Below are positions 8,998-20,622 of a stretch of DNA of 64,000 nucleotides, in pieces; the first letter of the stretch is position 1, and every line of letters begins with the position of its first letter. The translations under genes were made by a program, and so were the position numbers. The notes beneath the pieces were generated by a model. It did no database searches and was not told the origin of the DNA. It worked only from the letters and a program-made list of their open reading frames with translations. Source of the DNA: Pseudomonadota bacterium (GTDB lineage: Bacteria; Pseudomonadota; Gammaproteobacteria; Enterobacterales; Enterobacteriaceae); contig JAGTSE010000015.1 in assembly GCA_018261615.1 (NCBI GenBank), forward strand, positions 51,759-115,758. The letters run 5' to 3'.

Positions 8998-9392
8998 GAT
9001 TTATCGTCCTTTAGCAGGGTGCGGTCATTTTCAAGCTCTTGCCGAGTATGGCGCAGCAGTGTTGATGCGCGCGCTTTGCGTAGCGTCCAGATGCCGCCAA
9101 TCAGCGCCAGCACCAGTAACATTACCGTGGTAGCAATCATCGCATTCAGGCGATATTGCGGATCAATGGCCCAAATAATCAGCACCATCAGACTCATCAG
9201 GCCAAATGCGGCAAAAAGAATGGTCAGACCCAGCATCATCAACAACTGGAACAGATTGGCTTTCTCTTCTTCCAGCTCGACAACCGCCAGCCGCAGGCGG
9301 GTCTCAACCATCTCTACAAGGATCGTCAGAATTCGCTGACCAATCCCCAGCGCACTTTTGCCTGGCCCCTGCGCGTGTCGTGGCTCCGTCAT
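8994..9392 (-). CDS. yqjE: phage-holin-like inner-membrane protein YqjE
   Basis: A 132-residue protein of the Phage_holin_3_6 (actinobacterial holin X-like) family. A soluble N-terminal helix (GIGQRILTILVEMVETRLRL) precedes two transmembrane segments (LFQLLMMLGLTILFAAFGLM and IATTVMLLVLALIGGIWTL). It matches E. coli YqjE. It begins one base after yqjD and overlaps yqjK by 4 bp. Biological role uncertain; the yqjD-E-K neighbourhood suggests a membrane-anchored stationary-phase function. Confidence 0.9.
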   Translation of the reverse strand: MTEPRHAQGPGKSALGIGQRILTILVEMVETRLRLAVVELEEEKANLFQLLMMLGLTILFAAFGLMSLMVLIIWAIDPQYRLNAMIATTVMLLVLALIGGIWTLRKARASTLLRHTRQELENDRTLLKDDKS

Positions 9393-9393
9393 A

Positions 9394-9696
9394 TCAACGA
9401 CGCGTCAGCAGCACGCCCAGCGCTACCCCAATAGCGGCGCCGATGCCTACACTGGCCCATGGGTTTTCACGAACATATTCATCCGTACGAGCGGCGGCTT
9501 CACGCGTTTGTTTGGCGATTACATCGCTCGTTTCGCTGAGGCGATGACGGCTGTCACGCAAAGCCTGCTCAGCTTTTCCCCGTAATTTACTCAGCTCTTC
9601 TTTAGATTTTTCACCAGAATTACTCAGCACTTCTTCCAGCGTATCCGCAAGGGATTTCAGTTCAGCGCGCAAATCATCGGTATTATTTTTTGACAT
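9394..9696 (-). CDS. yqjD: membrane-anchored ribosome-binding protein YqjD
   Basis: A 100-residue DUF883 protein (ElaB/YgaM family). A long amphipathic N-terminal region (LRAELKSLADTLEEVLSNSG) is followed by a C-terminal membrane anchor with glycine spacing, VGIGAAIGVALGVLLTRR. In E. coli YqjD tethers the 30S subunit to the inner membrane in stationary phase under RpoS control. First of the tightly linked yqjD-E-K genes. Confidence 0.94.
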   Translation of the reverse strand: MSKNNTDDLRAELKSLADTLEEVLSNSGEKSKEELSKLRGKAEQALRDSRHRLSETSDVIAKQTREAAARTDEYVRENPWASVGIGAAIGVALGVLLTRR

Positions 9697-9735
9697 AATT
9701 TTCTCCAGGTGAGTGAGTGGTAACGTCCTTAAAAA

Positions 9736-10107
9736 TCAGTAATCGCGAGCCTCCAGCTCTTTCAACTCAAGCTGTGCTTCTTTCAGCTTGTGTTCGCGTT
9801 TGCTTATTTTCTCCGCATCGCCTTTCTGCTTTGCTTCCGCCAGATCGTGACGACGCTCGGCAATTTCTTCTTTCTGTTCAGCTATTTTTTTCTGGTGGGC
9901 GGCGCGGAGTTGGGTATCTGAACAGTGAGTGCGCATTTCATGCAGCGCCTTTTTCAGTCCCTCAATTCGGCTCTGGTTGTTATGCTTTTCGGCATAACTG
10001 ATTTCACGCTGGATATCATGTTCTTTCTCCTGACAGGGTGTTGCAGCTTGTGCAACAGCACTCAGAGAAAGAAGAGCCAGCGCCAGTGCGATGTGGTTTT
10101 TCATCAT
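9736..10107 (-). CDS. yqjC: periplasmic DUF1090 protein YqjC
   Basis: A 123-residue protein with a clear Sec signal peptide (MKNHIALALALLSLSAVAQA, cleavage after AQA) and a highly charged helical mature part rich in Glu, Lys and His. It contains two cysteines in the mature region (PCQEKEHDI and THCSDTQ), which could form a disulfide. It matches E. coli YqjC. The ATG can be either of two adjacent methionines. Function unknown; possibly acid- or envelope-stress related. Confidence 0.9.
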   Translation of the reverse strand: MMKNHIALALALLSLSAVAQAATPCQEKEHDIQREISYAEKHNNQSRIEGLKKALHEMRTHCSDTQLRAAHQKKIAEQKEEIAERRHDLAEAKQKGDAEKISKREHKLKEAQLELKELEARDY

Positions 10108-10255
10108 CGAAACGTTCTTTCCATTGTTGACCAGCGAAACGGTCGTTGCGCCAGCATCCAGTTGTACAAAGTGAACCCTGGTTCCGTTTACTCAAGCATA
10201 GTAAGTAAACCGCTAAACACCAAAGTGAGTGAAAAGATTCAGAATCCTGGAAGGA

Positions 10256-10642
10256 TTAACCGAATCGGTGAGTGGTATTACGCAGAAGCGTCATCCACGC
10301 GGAGGGTTGGCCGTTGTTATCATCCTGGGCAGCGATGATATAGCCACGGGGCAAGGTACGATCGAGGACTGCTTTCGCCGCTGCGCTTTGATCGCTGGAT
10401 TCGAAAGTAATCAATAGCGTATCGTTTTTCGGCGTAATACTTTTGAATTGTATGCCGTTAGCGTCCAGATGATGCCAGACGGAGAAACCATCCGGCACGC
10501 TGACGTTCTGCATCGCCGGGCGAATTGCCAGCGTGGAGTCGCGGTTTTGCAGCGTCGCCCAGGCCATAAACATGGCGCTGAAAATCGCCATTGTCATTAA
10601 ACCCATTAATAACCGGCGCAGGAAGGGACGTTGCAATTCCAT
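10256..10642 (-). CDS. mzrA: EnvZ/OmpR modulator MzrA
   Basis: A 128-residue bitopic inner-membrane protein starting MELQRPFLRRLLMGLMTMAI, with one transmembrane helix (residues ~12-32) and a periplasmic domain. In E. coli MzrA is made under CpxR control and binds EnvZ, linking the Cpx and EnvZ/OmpR systems. The start is set 4 bp downstream of yqjA, as in K-12; a longer in-frame version to 10705 would overlap yqjA and lacks homology. Confidence 0.92.
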   Translation of the reverse strand: MELQRPFLRRLLMGLMTMAIFSAMFMAWATLQNRDSTLAIRPAMQNVSVPDGFSVWHHLDANGIQFKSITPKNDTLLITFESSDQSAAAKAVLDRTLPRGYIIAAQDDNNGQPSAWMTLLRNTTHRFG

Positions 10643-10646
10643 GTTC

Positions 10647-11309
10647 TTAGCCTCGATCGCGATATTTTTTCTTCCACAGCACCACCAGCGAGCCGACCAG
10701 GCCAATCACCAGCAATACGACCGGAAGCAACATCAGGCAGGACATCAGTGCATCTTCATACTTACGAAACACCGGCGTCTTACCTAGCAGGTAACCGAGC
10801 GATGTCAGAATCAACACCCACAGCAGGCCGCTCATCCAGTTGAAGAACTGAAAGCGTGCATTACTCAGACCGGAAAGACCGGCAATCGTTGGCAACAATG
10901 TGCGAACAAAGGCAATAAAACGACTGATTAATAGTGCGGAAAGTCCATGCTTATGGAACAGGTGGTGCGCGCGCTGGTGATAATGTGAGGGCAGATGCGA
11001 CAGCCAGTTTTGCACGATGCGCGTATTGCCAAGCCATCGCCCCTGGATGTAGCTCAGCCAGCAGCCAAGGCTGGCCGCAACGGTCAGAAGGATGATGGTC
11101 TGTGGGTAGCCCAGCGCGCCTTTGGCGATCAACACGCCGATCAGCACCAGAAGACTATCACCAGGCAGAAACGCCGCCGGAAGCAGACCGTTTTCCAGAA
11201 ATAAGATGACAAATAAAACAAAATAGAGCATGCCGATCATGCCGGGATGGGAAAGCGTTTCGAAATCCTGGCTCCAGAGAGCATGAAGTAATTGGCTTAA
11301 AAGTTCCAT
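10647..11309 (-). CDS. yqjA: DedA-family membrane transporter YqjA
   Basis: A 220-residue DedA/SNARE-associated family inner-membrane protein, matching E. coli Yqj[21 protein letters not shown] (residues ~38-57) contains the membrane-embedded acidic residues needed for function, and [20 protein letters not shown] the conserved arginines. YqjA supports osmoregulation at alkaline pH and drug resistance, and acts redundantly with YghB. The ATG at 11309 gives the K-12 start; six further residues upstream are unlikely. Forms an operon with mzrA. The 336 bp up to exuR show no gene and must contain the yqjA promoter. Confidence 0.94.
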   Translation of the reverse strand: MELLSQLLHALWSQDFETLSHPGMIGMLYFVLFVILFLENGLLPAAFLPGDSLLVLIGVLIAKGALGYPQTIILLTVAASLGCWLSYIQGRWLGNTRIVQNWLSHLPSHYHQRAHHLFHKHGLSALLISRFIAFVRTLLPTIAGLSGLSNARFQFFNWMSGLLWVLILTSLGYLLGKTPVFRKYEDALMSCLMLLPVVLLVIGLVGSLVVLWKKKYRDRG

Positions 11310-11645
11310 TCGGTGTTCCTGGTACATCGGTTTACGTCAGGTCTGTTACTGGCACAGAACAACACGGCGGCGGACTCTAATATATTATGACCGCGCATGG
11401 CACATCCGGGTGCAATTGTTATCCAGCTAAAAGACGCTGTGAGTAAGCGCTAGCTCATTCAATGGCGAAATGCATCTAATTGTAACAAAAACTGACCGTG
11501 TGCGTCAGTCAGAATAACGCTCGCAAGCGATTTTGCTTGCCTGGAGAGCGGGTGGCGAGGGTATTTACAAAGGCTGACACTCTATACCATTCACTGACCC
11601 CAAAAGGGGACGGCGCAGCGTAAGTGTGCGCCTGGATAGCGGTTT

Positions 11646-12422
11646 TTATTTCGTGCCGGTAGCGGCAGCGTCAAGATGGACCACCGGGTTTTCGGCAAAC
11701 AGGTAGCGGTCAGCGTTGAACTCAAAATCATCGCTGGTTTCGTTAAACAGCATCTGTTTAGTGTTTTCCAGATGTTGCCACATCGCCACTTTCGCCGCGT
11801 GGGGATCTTTGCGGATCAGCGCCTTCAGAATTTGGTCATGATCGTCACACCAGTTATCGACGGTGCGTAAATCAATATGGTCGTGCAGCTTTTTCCAGTA
11901 CGGGTTATGTACGCGCTGTGTCCACATCTTCTCGACAATCGCCGCCAGTGCGCTATTTTGCGTTGCCAGTGCGACCTGAACATGGAATTGCAAATCCCAT
12001 TCTGAATCGCGGAAGCACTTCTCTTTGCGGGCGTTATCCTGGATTTCCATCAGCTTCATAATGTCCTGTTTCGTCACCTGAGTGGCGGCGAATTCAGCGA
12101 TATTACTCTCGATAAGCTGACGTGCCTGCAACAGTTCAAATGGGCCGTAATTGGCAAACTCCAGGCTTTCATCCGGCGCTTGTGTATGGCGCGCCTGGCT
12201 GGAAATGACATGGATGCCGGAGCCTTTGCGAACTTCAACGTACCCTTCCACTTCCAGCATAATAATGGCTTCGCGAACCACGGTCCGACTGACGCTTTTC
12301 TCATCGGCAATAAAGCGCTCAGCGGGCAGTTTGTCTCCCACAAGATACACACCTTGCTCGATACGGCTCTTAAGCTCGGCGGCAAGTTGTTGGTACAAAC
12401 GACGTGACTCGGTAATTTCCAT
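11646..12422 (-). CDS. exuR: hexuronate regulon repressor ExuR
   Basis: A 258-residue GntR-family (FadR subfamily) repressor. The winged helix-turn-helix covers residues ~8-75 ([20 protein letters not shown]) and an all-helical FCD effector domain follows. It is nearly identical to E. coli ExuR, which represses exuT and uxaCA and responds to hexuronates (galacturonate, glucuronate). It lies beside its target exuT with an operator-like palindrome just upstream of its own start. Confidence 0.96.
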   Translation of the reverse strand: MEITESRRLYQQLAAELKSRIEQGVYLVGDKLPAERFIADEKSVSRTVVREAIIMLEVEGYVEVRKGSGIHVISSQARHTQAPDESLEFANYGPFELLQARQLIESNIAEFAATQVTKQDIMKLMEIQDNARKEKCFRDSEWDLQFHVQVALATQNSALAAIVEKMWTQRVHNPYWKKLHDHIDLRTVDNWCDDHDQILKALIRKDPHAAKVAMWQHLENTKQMLFNETSDDFEFNADRYLFAENPVVHLDAAATGTK

Positions 12423-12454
12423 ATAAGCTCCAGGGGAAAGAAAGGCGAGAGTAG

Positions 12455-12471
12455 ATTTGTTATACCACTTT
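12455..12471. promoter_or_regulatory. ExuR/UxuR-type operator upstream of exuR
   Basis: ATTTGTTATACCACTTT, about 33 bp upstream of the exuR start, approximates the ExuR/UxuR consensus palindrome AAATTGGTATACCAATTT, keeping the central TATACCA. This suggests autoregulation. Confidence 0.6.
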
Positions 12472-12500
12472 TACAACACTCTCACCATCATCTCTGATGT

Positions 12501-12524
12501 AAAAGCCGCCCTGAGGCGGCTTTT
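12501..12524. terminator. terminator after exuT
   Basis: AAAAGCCGCC, a CTGA loop and GGCGGCTTTT form a symmetrical stem with A/T tracts on both sides, located 30 bp past the exuT stop on the minus strand. It could work in both directions. Confidence 0.88.
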
Positions 12525-12553
12525 ACATTGTTTCGTCATACTTCCGTGAATCG

Positions 12554-13852
12554 CTAATTTTGCTCAGCGGTTCCGCCAACCGTATGATTCACCACCTCAT
12601 CGGCGGTCTGGTTTTTCAGCACAGTCCAAATCACCACGGCACCCATCAGGTCAAACAGCGCCAGCACAGCGAACAGCGGGCTGAAACCAATGGTATCCGC
12701 GAGCGCGCCGACTACCAGAGCGAACATCGTACTTGCGGTCCAGGCAGCCATACCAGTCAGACCGTTTGCCGTCGCCACTTCATTACGACCAAAGACGTCG
12801 GAAGAGAGCGTAATCAGTGCGCCGGACAGGGACTGGTGAGCAAAACCACCGATACACAGCAGGCCGATTGCAACGTACGGGCTGGTGAACAGGCCAATCA
12901 TGCCTGGGCCGATCATCAGCAGCGCGCCCATGGTCACCACCATTTTACGGGAAACGATCAGGTTGACACCAAACACGCGCTGGAACAACGGCGGCAGGTA
13001 ACCACCCACGATACAACCCAGGTCAGCGAACAGCATCGGCATCCAGGCGAACATGGCGATTTCTTTCAGGTTGAAACCGTACACCTTAAACATGAACAGC
13101 GGGATCCAGGCGTTGAAGGTACCCCAGGCCGGTTCCGCCAGGAAGCGCGGCAGTGCGATACCCCAAAACTGACGGGTGCCCAGAATCTGCCAGACGGACA
13201 TTTTCTTGCCGTTATTGGTCTGGTGCTGTGCTTCCTGACCGCTAATGATGTATTCGCGTTCTTCTTCGCTCAGTTTTTTCTGGTCGCGCGGGTGTTTATA
13301 GAAGAACAACCATGCCATGGCCCATGCGAAACTCAGCACACCAGAGATGATGAATGCCATTTCCCAGCTGTGCATCACAATTGCCCACACTACCAACGGC
13401 GGAGCGATCATGGCGCCGATAGAAGAACCAACGTTGAAGTAGCCGACTGCGATAGAACGTTCTTTCGCCGGGAACCATTCAGACGCGGCTTTCAGGCCTG
13501 CCGGAATCATTGCCGCTTCAGCCGCACCGACCGCACCACGCGCCAGCGCCAGGCCGCCCCAACTGCCTGCCAGCGCGGTTGCGCCGCAGAATATAGCCCA
13601 GGTAATTGCGAAGAAGGCGTAACCAATTTTGGTGCCCAAAATATCCAGCACATAGCCGGCAACAGGCTGCATAACGGTATAAGCCGCGGAATACGCTGCA
13701 ATGATGTAAGAATATTGCTGGGTAGAAATGTGCAGCTCTTCCATTAATGTCGGAGCCGCGGCTGCCACTGTGTTACGTGTCAGATAGCCCAATACGGTGC
13801 CGACCGTCACCAGCGCTATCATGTACCAACGTAATCCTTTGATTTTACGCAT
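12554..13852 (-). CDS. exuT: hexuronate MFS transporter ExuT
   Basis: A 432-residue major facilitator (anion:cation symporter family) that imports D-galacturonate and D-glucuronate. Twelve membrane segments are apparent, with the family motif WFPAKERSIAVGYFNVGSSI near residue 130. The sequence is almost collinear with E. coli ExuT; the last ~10 residues differ. Divergent from uxaC across a 465-bp control region. Confidence 0.96.
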   Translation of the reverse strand: MRKIKGLRWYMIALVTVGTVLGYLTRNTVAAAAPTLMEELHISTQQYSYIIAAYSAAYTVMQPVAGYVLDILGTKIGYAFFAITWAIFCGATALAGSWGGLALARGAVGAAEAAMIPAGLKAASEWFPAKERSIAVGYFNVGSSIGAMIAPPLVVWAIVMHSWEMAFIISGVLSFAWAMAWLFFYKHPRDQKKLSEEEREYIISGQEAQHQTNNGKKMSVWQILGTRQFWGIALPRFLAEPAWGTFNAWIPLFMFKVYGFNLKEIAMFAWMPMLFADLGCIVGGYLPPLFQRVFGVNLIVSRKMVVTMGALLMIGPGMIGLFTSPYVAIGLLCIGGFAHQSLSGALITLSSDVFGRNEVATANGLTGMAAWTASTMFALVVGALADTIGFSPLFAVLALFDLMGAVVIWTVLKNQTADEVVNHTVGGTAEQN

Positions 13853-15730
<1,878 letters not shown>

Positions 15731-15747
15731 GGCCGTTTGAGGTTGAT

Positions 15748-17235
15748 ATGCAATACATCAAGATCCATTCGCTGGATAACGTGGCGGTAGCACTGGCGGA
15801 TCTCGCCGAAGGGACGGAAGTCGTTGCCGACAACCAGACCGTTCGGCTGCGCCAGGCAGTGGTGCGCGGGCACAAGTTTGCTCTGCAAGCCATTGCCGAA
15901 GGTGAAAATGTTGTCAAGTATGGTCTGCCAATTGGTCATGCGACATCAGATATCGCGGCGGGCGAGCACATTCATTCCCATAATGCGCGTACTAATCTGA
16001 GCGATCTGGACGAGTATAGCTATCAACCTGATTTTCAGGATGAAGGCGCCCAGGCGGTGGACCGGGACATTCAGATCTACCGTCGCGCAAATGGTGAAGT
16101 CGGGATCCGCAACGAACTGTGGATCCTGCCGACCGTGGGCTGTGTTAACGGCATCGCCCGTCAGATCCAGAATCGTTTCCTGAAAGAGACCCAAGATGCT
16201 GAAGGTATCGACGGCGTCTACCTGTTCAGCCATACCTATGGTTGTTCTCAGTTGGGCGACGACCACATCAACACCCGCACCATGCTGCAAAACATGGTAC
16301 GTCATCCGAACGCCGGAGCGGTGCTGGTGATTGGTCTGGGTTGCGAAAACAACCAGGTCGATGCTTTCCGCGAGACGCTGGGTGAGTTCGACCCGGAACG
16401 CGTTCACTTTATGGTTTGCCAACACCAGGACGACGAAGTGGAAGCCGGGCTTGAACATTTGCATGCGCTCTATCAGGCAATGCGTAACGACAAACGTGAG
16501 TCGGGTAAACTGAGCGAGCTGAAATTCGGTCTGGAGTGTGGCGGCTCAGACGGCCTGTCCGGTATTACCGCGAACCCGATGCTTGGTCGTTTCTCCGATT
16601 ATGTGATCGGTAACGGCGGCACCACCGTGCTGACCGAAGTGCCGGAAATGTTCGGTGCTGAGCGTATTCTGATGAGCCATTGCCGCGATGAAAGCACCTT
16701 TGAGAAGACCGTCACCATGGTGAACGACTTCAAACAGTACTTTATCGCCCACAATCAGCCGATCTATGAGAACCCATCGCCGGGTAACAAAGCAGGCGGT
16801 ATCACCACGCTGGAAGAGAAGTCCCTCGGCTGTACGCAAAAAGCAGGGGCCAGCCAGGTAGTGGACGTGTTGCGCTACGGCGAGCGTCTGAAAACCCACG
16901 GCCTGAATCTGCTGAGCGCGCCGGGTAACGATGCCGTTGCCACCAGCGCACTGGCAGGCGCTGGCTGCCATATGGTGCTGTTCAGTACCGGTCGCGGTAC
17001 GCCGTACGGCGGTTTTGTGCCGACGGTGAAAATCGCCACCAACAGCGAACTGGCCGGGAAGAAAAAACACTGGATCGACTTCGACGCAGGTCAGCTGATT
17101 CATGGCAAAGCGATGCCGCAATTGTTGAACGAGTTTGTTGATGTGATTGTCGATATCGCTAACGGTAAGCAAACCTGTAACGAGAAGAACGACTTCCGTG
17201 AGTTAGCCATTTTCAAAAGCGGCGTTACACTCTGA
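15748..17235 (+). CDS. uxaA: altronate dehydratase
   Basis: A 495-residue SAF-domain dehydratase that dehydrates D-altronate to 2-keto-3-deoxygluconate. The N-terminal SAF domain (residues ~10-75) is followed by the catalytic core with cysteines typical of the iron-dependent UxaA family: TVGCVNGIA, SHTYGCSQLG, GLGCENNQ, GLECGGSDGLSG and SLGCTQKAG. It matches E. coli UxaA end to end. Confidence 0.97.
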   Translation: MQYIKIHSLDNVAVALADLAEGTEVVADNQTVRLRQAVVRGHKFALQAIAEGENVVKYGLPIGHATSDIAAGEHIHSHNARTNLSDLDEYSYQPDFQDEGAQAVDRDIQIYRRANGEVGIRNELWILPTVGCVNGIARQIQNRFLKETQDAEGIDGVYLFSHTYGCSQLGDDHINTRTMLQNMVRHPNAGAVLVIGLGCENNQVDAFRETLGEFDPERVHFMVCQHQDDEVEAGLEHLHALYQAMRNDKRESGKLSELKFGLECGGSDGLSGITANPMLGRFSDYVIGNGGTTVLTEVPEMFGAERILMSHCRDESTFEKTVTMVNDFKQYFIAHNQPIYENPSPGNKAGGITTLEEKSLGCTQKAGASQVVDVLRYGERLKTHGLNLLSAPGNDAVATSALAGAGCHMVLFSTGRGTPYGGFVPTVKIATNSELAGKKKHWIDFDAGQLIHGKAMPQLLNEFVDVIVDIANGKQTCNEKNDFRELAIFKSGVTL

Positions 17236-17357
17236 TTGACCTTTCTCTTTCGCGCCAGGGCCGCGCTAACGCAGCTCTGGTGCGAACTGTTTTTGGTAAA
17301 TACGTTAGCGCTGGCACGTTGTAACATCTTCTATTTTGGACCCGACAAGGATTTTTC

Positions 17358-17912
17358 ATGACCGCGTATTGGCTTGCCCAGGGCGTTGGTGTCATTGCCT
17401 TTCTGATTGGTGTTACAACCTTCATCAATCGTGATGAGCGCCGCTTCAAAAAGCAGCTCTCGCTCTACAGCGCCATTATCGGCGTGCACTTTTTTCTCAT
17501 GGGCGCATTTCCCGCCGGATCGAGCGCCATGCTCAACGCAATACGAACGCTGATCACGCTGCGCACCCGCAATGTGTGGGTGATGGTGCTGTTCATTGTG
17601 CTGACCGGCGGGCTGGGGCTGGCAAAATTCCACAATCCGATCGAGCTGTTGCCGGTGGCGGGAACGATCGTCAGCACCTGGGCGCTGTTCCGCTTTAAAG
17701 GTTTGCCGATGCGCTGTGTTATTTGGTGTTCGACCGGATGCTGGGTGGTCCACAACTTTTGGCTCGGATCGATTGGCGGTACGTTGATCGAAGGCAGCTT
17801 TCTGGTGATGAACGGTCTGAACATTATCCGTTTCTGGCGTATGCAGCGACGCGGCATCGATCCGTTTAAAGTCGAAACCGCGGTGCTGCATAAAGAGCCT
17901 GCCGCCCGCTGA
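17358..17912 (+). CDS. ygjV: YgjV family inner-membrane protein
   Basis: A 184-residue polytopic membrane protein (Imp-YgjV family) with about five to six hydrophobic segments, beginning MTAYWLAQGVGVIAFLIGVT. It matches E. coli YgjV in position and character. Function unknown. Its 3' end faces alx at only 14 bp; in K-12 the serine/threonine transporter gene sstT lies between them, so sstT is missing here. Confidence 0.9.
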   Translation: MTAYWLAQGVGVIAFLIGVTTFINRDERRFKKQLSLYSAIIGVHFFLMGAFPAGSSAMLNAIRTLITLRTRNVWVMVLFIVLTGGLGLAKFHNPIELLPVAGTIVSTWALFRFKGLPMRCVIWCSTGCWVVHNFWLGSIGGTLIEGSFLVMNGLNIIRFWRMQRRGIDPFKVETAVLHKEPAAR

Positions 17913-17926
17913 CGGCAGGTTTGGGT

Positions 17927-18895
17927 TTATTCCTGCGCTTTTTTCTTGTCGTTATGGTAGTTAAGCCAGGCGTTGAGCAGCAGCGTCAGCGCCAGGATCC
18001 CGCCGACCACACCCAGCGAAATGTCGATCGGAATATGGAAGAAATCCACGATTAGCATCTTGATGCCAATAAACACCAGGATCACCGAAAGCCCGTACTT
18101 CAGCATTGAGAAACGCTCCGCGACGCCTGCCAGCAGGAAGTACATGGCGCGCAGGCCCAGAATCGCGAACAGATTTGAGGTCAGTACGATAAAAGGATCG
18201 GTGGTCACCGCAAAGATCGCCGGAATGCTGTCGACGGCAAAAATCACATCGCTCAACTCCACCAGAATCAGCACCAGTAAAAGCGGCGTGGCGAACAACA
18301 GCCCCTTTTTACGCACGAAAAAATGTTCGTTTTCGATGCGATCCGTCATGCGCAAATGCCCGCGCAACCAGCGCACCAGCGGCTTATCACCGATCCCAGT
18401 TTCATCTTCTTTCGCCAGCGCCATCTTTACACCTGTAAACAGCAGGAAAGCGCCAAACACGTACAACAACCATGAGAATTGCGTGATCAGCCAGCTACCG
18501 GCGAAGATCATCACGGTACGTAGCACAATCGCACCGAGTACGCCGTAAACCAACACCCGCCGCTGGAGCGCAACCGGAACCGCAAAGTAGCTGAACAGCA
18601 TCAGCCAGACAAAGACGTTATCTACTGCCAGCGCTTTTTCAATCAGGTAACCGGTGAGAAAAGCCAGCGCCTGTGTATCTGCCACCGCGCGCCCTTCGGT
18701 TTGCGTCAGATACCACCAGAACGCAGCATTGAAGAGTAACGAGAGGCTAACCCAGACGATCGACCATACGGCCGCTTGCTTCATGGACATGGTATGCGCG
18801 CCGCGTCGTCCCTGAAATAAGAGATCGATGGCCAGCATAATCGCGACCACGACAGCGAACCCGCCCCATAACATCGGTGTACCGACTGTATTCAT
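17927..18895 (-). CDS. alx: TerC-family manganese exporter Alx
   Basis: A 322-residue TerC-family membrane protein with about nine transmembrane segments. The conserved acidic motifs [16 protein letters not shown] and [20 protein letters not shown] carry the putative metal-binding aspartates. E. coli Alx exports Mn2+ and is induced by alkaline pH and manganese through its riboswitch. The last ~25 residues differ from K-12. It is preceded by the cognate yybP-ykoY leader. Confidence 0.96.
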   Translation of the reverse strand: MNTVGTPMLWGGFAVVVAIMLAIDLLFQGRRGAHTMSMKQAAVWSIVWVSLSLLFNAAFWWYLTQTEGRAVADTQALAFLTGYLIEKALAVDNVFVWLMLFSYFAVPVALQRRVLVYGVLGAIVLRTVMIFAGSWLITQFSWLLYVFGAFLLFTGVKMALAKEDETGIGDKPLVRWLRGHLRMTDRIENEHFFVRKKGLLFATPLLLVLILVELSDVIFAVDSIPAIFAVTTDPFIVLTSNLFAILGLRAMYFLLAGVAERFSMLKYGLSVILVFIGIKMLIVDFFHIPIDISLGVVGGILALTLLLNAWLNYHNDKKKAQE

Positions 18896-18917
18896 AGTGA
18901 ATTCCTTACCTAAAACA

Positions 18918-19073
18918 AAAAACGGCTAACGTCGAAAGACGTTAGCCGCTTGCTTTAGATGCAGGGAGTCTCGCCTTCCGGCAAGGTCTCACTTACGTCT
19001 GTGAAGACGCCCGGCGACCGGATGCGGTAACGCATCGTAATGACGATCCACCGGCAATGAAGTTACTCCCCTT
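18918..19073 (-). ncRNA. sraF: alx leader: yybP-ykoY manganese/pH riboswitch (SraF/PRE)
   Basis: Reading on the minus strand from GGGAGTAACTTCATTGCCGG, the leader carries the helices of the yybP-ykoY aptamer, with GAGACCTTGCCGG and GGCGAGACTCCCTGCATC as conserved blocks. It ends in a strong hairpin, GCGGCTAACGTC/GACGTTAGCCG followed by TTTTTTG (18920-18953), which is the terminator or expression platform before the alx start. In E. coli this element turns alx on in response to Mn2+ and alkaline pH. Confidence 0.92.
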
Positions 19074-19140
19074 TGCGAGTAACAAAATATGTCAGTCCAT
19101 TGGTGCCGTCAATGATTCGGCTTCCCTGGTTTACGAACCT

Positions 19141-20139
19141 TTACGCAGTGAGTTCGACGCCGACATCATCTGCCGGGAATTTCACGCCAGTCTGACGGCG
19201 GATTTCCGTTTGCAGTTTGGCCGTGGTACGGCTGATGGCCAGCCCCGGATGGTTGATCTCATTCTCTTCCACCAGCCGAGCAAAGGTCTCCGCTTCATAG
19301 AGCATGGTGTTGATATGCTGCGGCTGCGTCAGCTCCTGCGCTTTACTGCCGCGCGGCACGAACGACACTTTCTGGCATTCGGAGATCTTTTCCACCACCA
19401 GCGAACCGGCTTCACCCTGGATTTCGCTTGGCAAAACGGAGTCGCTCACTTTCGAGTGTTGCAGCGTGACGCTGAAATCACCGTAATCCATCACCACTAC
19501 GCCGTGCGCATCAACGCCGCTGTCGAGCAGGCTGGCGGTGGCCTGCACGCTGTGCGGCTCGCCCCACAGCGCTACCGCAGATGCCAGACAGTAAAAGCCG
19601 ATATCCATAATCGAACCGTTAGAGAACGACGGATTAAAGGTATTCGGGTTTTCGCCATCCAGATAACGCTGGTAACGCGAAGAGTACTGGCAGTAGTTGA
19701 TAAAGGCTTTTCGCACTTTGCCCACTTTTGCCAGCGACTGTTTCAGCAGGATGAAGTTCGGCAGACTGGCGGTTTTGAAGGCTTCAAACAGTACCACCTG
19801 ATTTTCCCGCGCACAGGCAATCGCCGCTTCGACTTCCAGTAAGTTCGAAGCCAGCGGTTTTTCACAGATCACATGCTTTTTGTGGCTCAGAAACAGCCGG
19901 GTCTGCGGGAAATGCAGAGAATTCGGGCTGGCAATATACACCGCGTCAATGGCATCGCTTTTCGCCATATCTTCCAGCGAGGTAAACAGATGTTCTACTG
20001 GGTAGTCGTTGGCGAACGTTTGCGCTTGTTCAAGGCTGCGGGAAAAAACGGCGGTGAGTTTATATTTGCCCGTCTCATGGGCGGCGTCGACAAACTGGCG
20101 GGTGATCCAGTTTGTACCTATGACAGCGAAACGTATCAT
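19141..20139 (-). CDS. ygjR: Gfo/Idh/MocA-family oxidoreductase YgjR
   Basis: A 332-residue NAD(P)-dependent oxidoreductase, matching E. coli YgjR. The N-terminal Rossmann segment FAVIGTNWITRQFVDAAHET departs from the classic GxGxxG, as in K-12. YIASPNSLHFPQT and VICEKPLASNLLE follow, the latter carrying the conserved EKP lysine. Substrate unknown. Slightly shorter at the C-terminus than K-12. Confidence 0.93.
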   Translation of the reverse strand: MIRFAVIGTNWITRQFVDAAHETGKYKLTAVFSRSLEQAQTFANDYPVEHLFTSLEDMAKSDAIDAVYIASPNSLHFPQTRLFLSHKKHVICEKPLASNLLEVEAAIACARENQVVLFEAFKTASLPNFILLKQSLAKVGKVRKAFINYCQYSSRYQRYLDGENPNTFNPSFSNGSIMDIGFYCLASAVALWGEPHSVQATASLLDSGVDAHGVVVMDYGDFSVTLQHSKVSDSVLPSEIQGEAGSLVVEKISECQKVSFVPRGSKAQELTQPQHINTMLYEAETFARLVEENEINHPGLAISRTTAKLQTEIRRQTGVKFPADDVGVELTA

Positions 20140-20233
20140 AAGGGCGCAATTTCTCCGTAAATGGGGTCTTTGTGCACTCTACCACGTCAAAATGACAAAA
20201 CCAGTGCACTGCTACGCAGAAGCACAAATGGCC

Positions 20234-20430
20234 TCAACCGGGAAAGAGACGCAGCGCGGCAATACGCGAAAGCGCGGTTTCGAGCGCCTCATCGCTGGCC
20301 GTCAGGCTGATACGAATAAACTGCTCGCCTACTTTACCAAAGCCAGAACCCGGCGCAACCAGCACATGCGCCTCGTTCAGCAGTAAAGCGGAGAACGTAG
20401 CGGCATTAAAGCCCGCAGGTACGGGGTGAT
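20234..20430 (-). pseudogene. C-terminal fragment of a PLP aminotransferase
   Basis: On the minus strand the frame reads TFSALLLNEAHVLVAPGSGF, then GKVGEQFIRISLTASDEALE, then TALSRIAALRLFPG and a stop. This is the C-terminal end of a class I/II aminotransferase (LL-diaminopimelate or alanine aminotransferase-like; VxPGxGFGxxGExxxRISL is the signature). Everything upstream, including the PLP lysine, is gone: the sequence breaks at the left end of the IS3-family element. The missing 5' end was probably preceded by the Lrp-type regulator whose start survives at 24009. Confidence 0.8.
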
Positions 20431-20502
20431 CCTACTGTCCACTCCCCCTAAAATGAGACAGCTACAATTAGATTTTCTGCTTTAACATTTGCAGAGGTCC
20501 AC

Positions 20503-20622
20503 ATGAAAAAAGCACGTTTTACTGAAACCCAGATCGTTAACATCCTAAAGCTGGCTGATTCCGGTCTTAAAGTTGAAGAAATCTGCCGTCAGAATGGCAT
20601 AAGTAATGCGACTTACTACATC
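20503..20622 (+). pseudogene. IS3 OrfA, 5' part (HTH), interrupted
   Basis: Encodes the helix-turn-helix half of the IS3-family OrfA (SGLKVEEICRQNGISNATYY). The remaining leucine-zipper half is at about 21932-22085. The two halves are separated by the IS110-type element. Confidence 0.85.
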
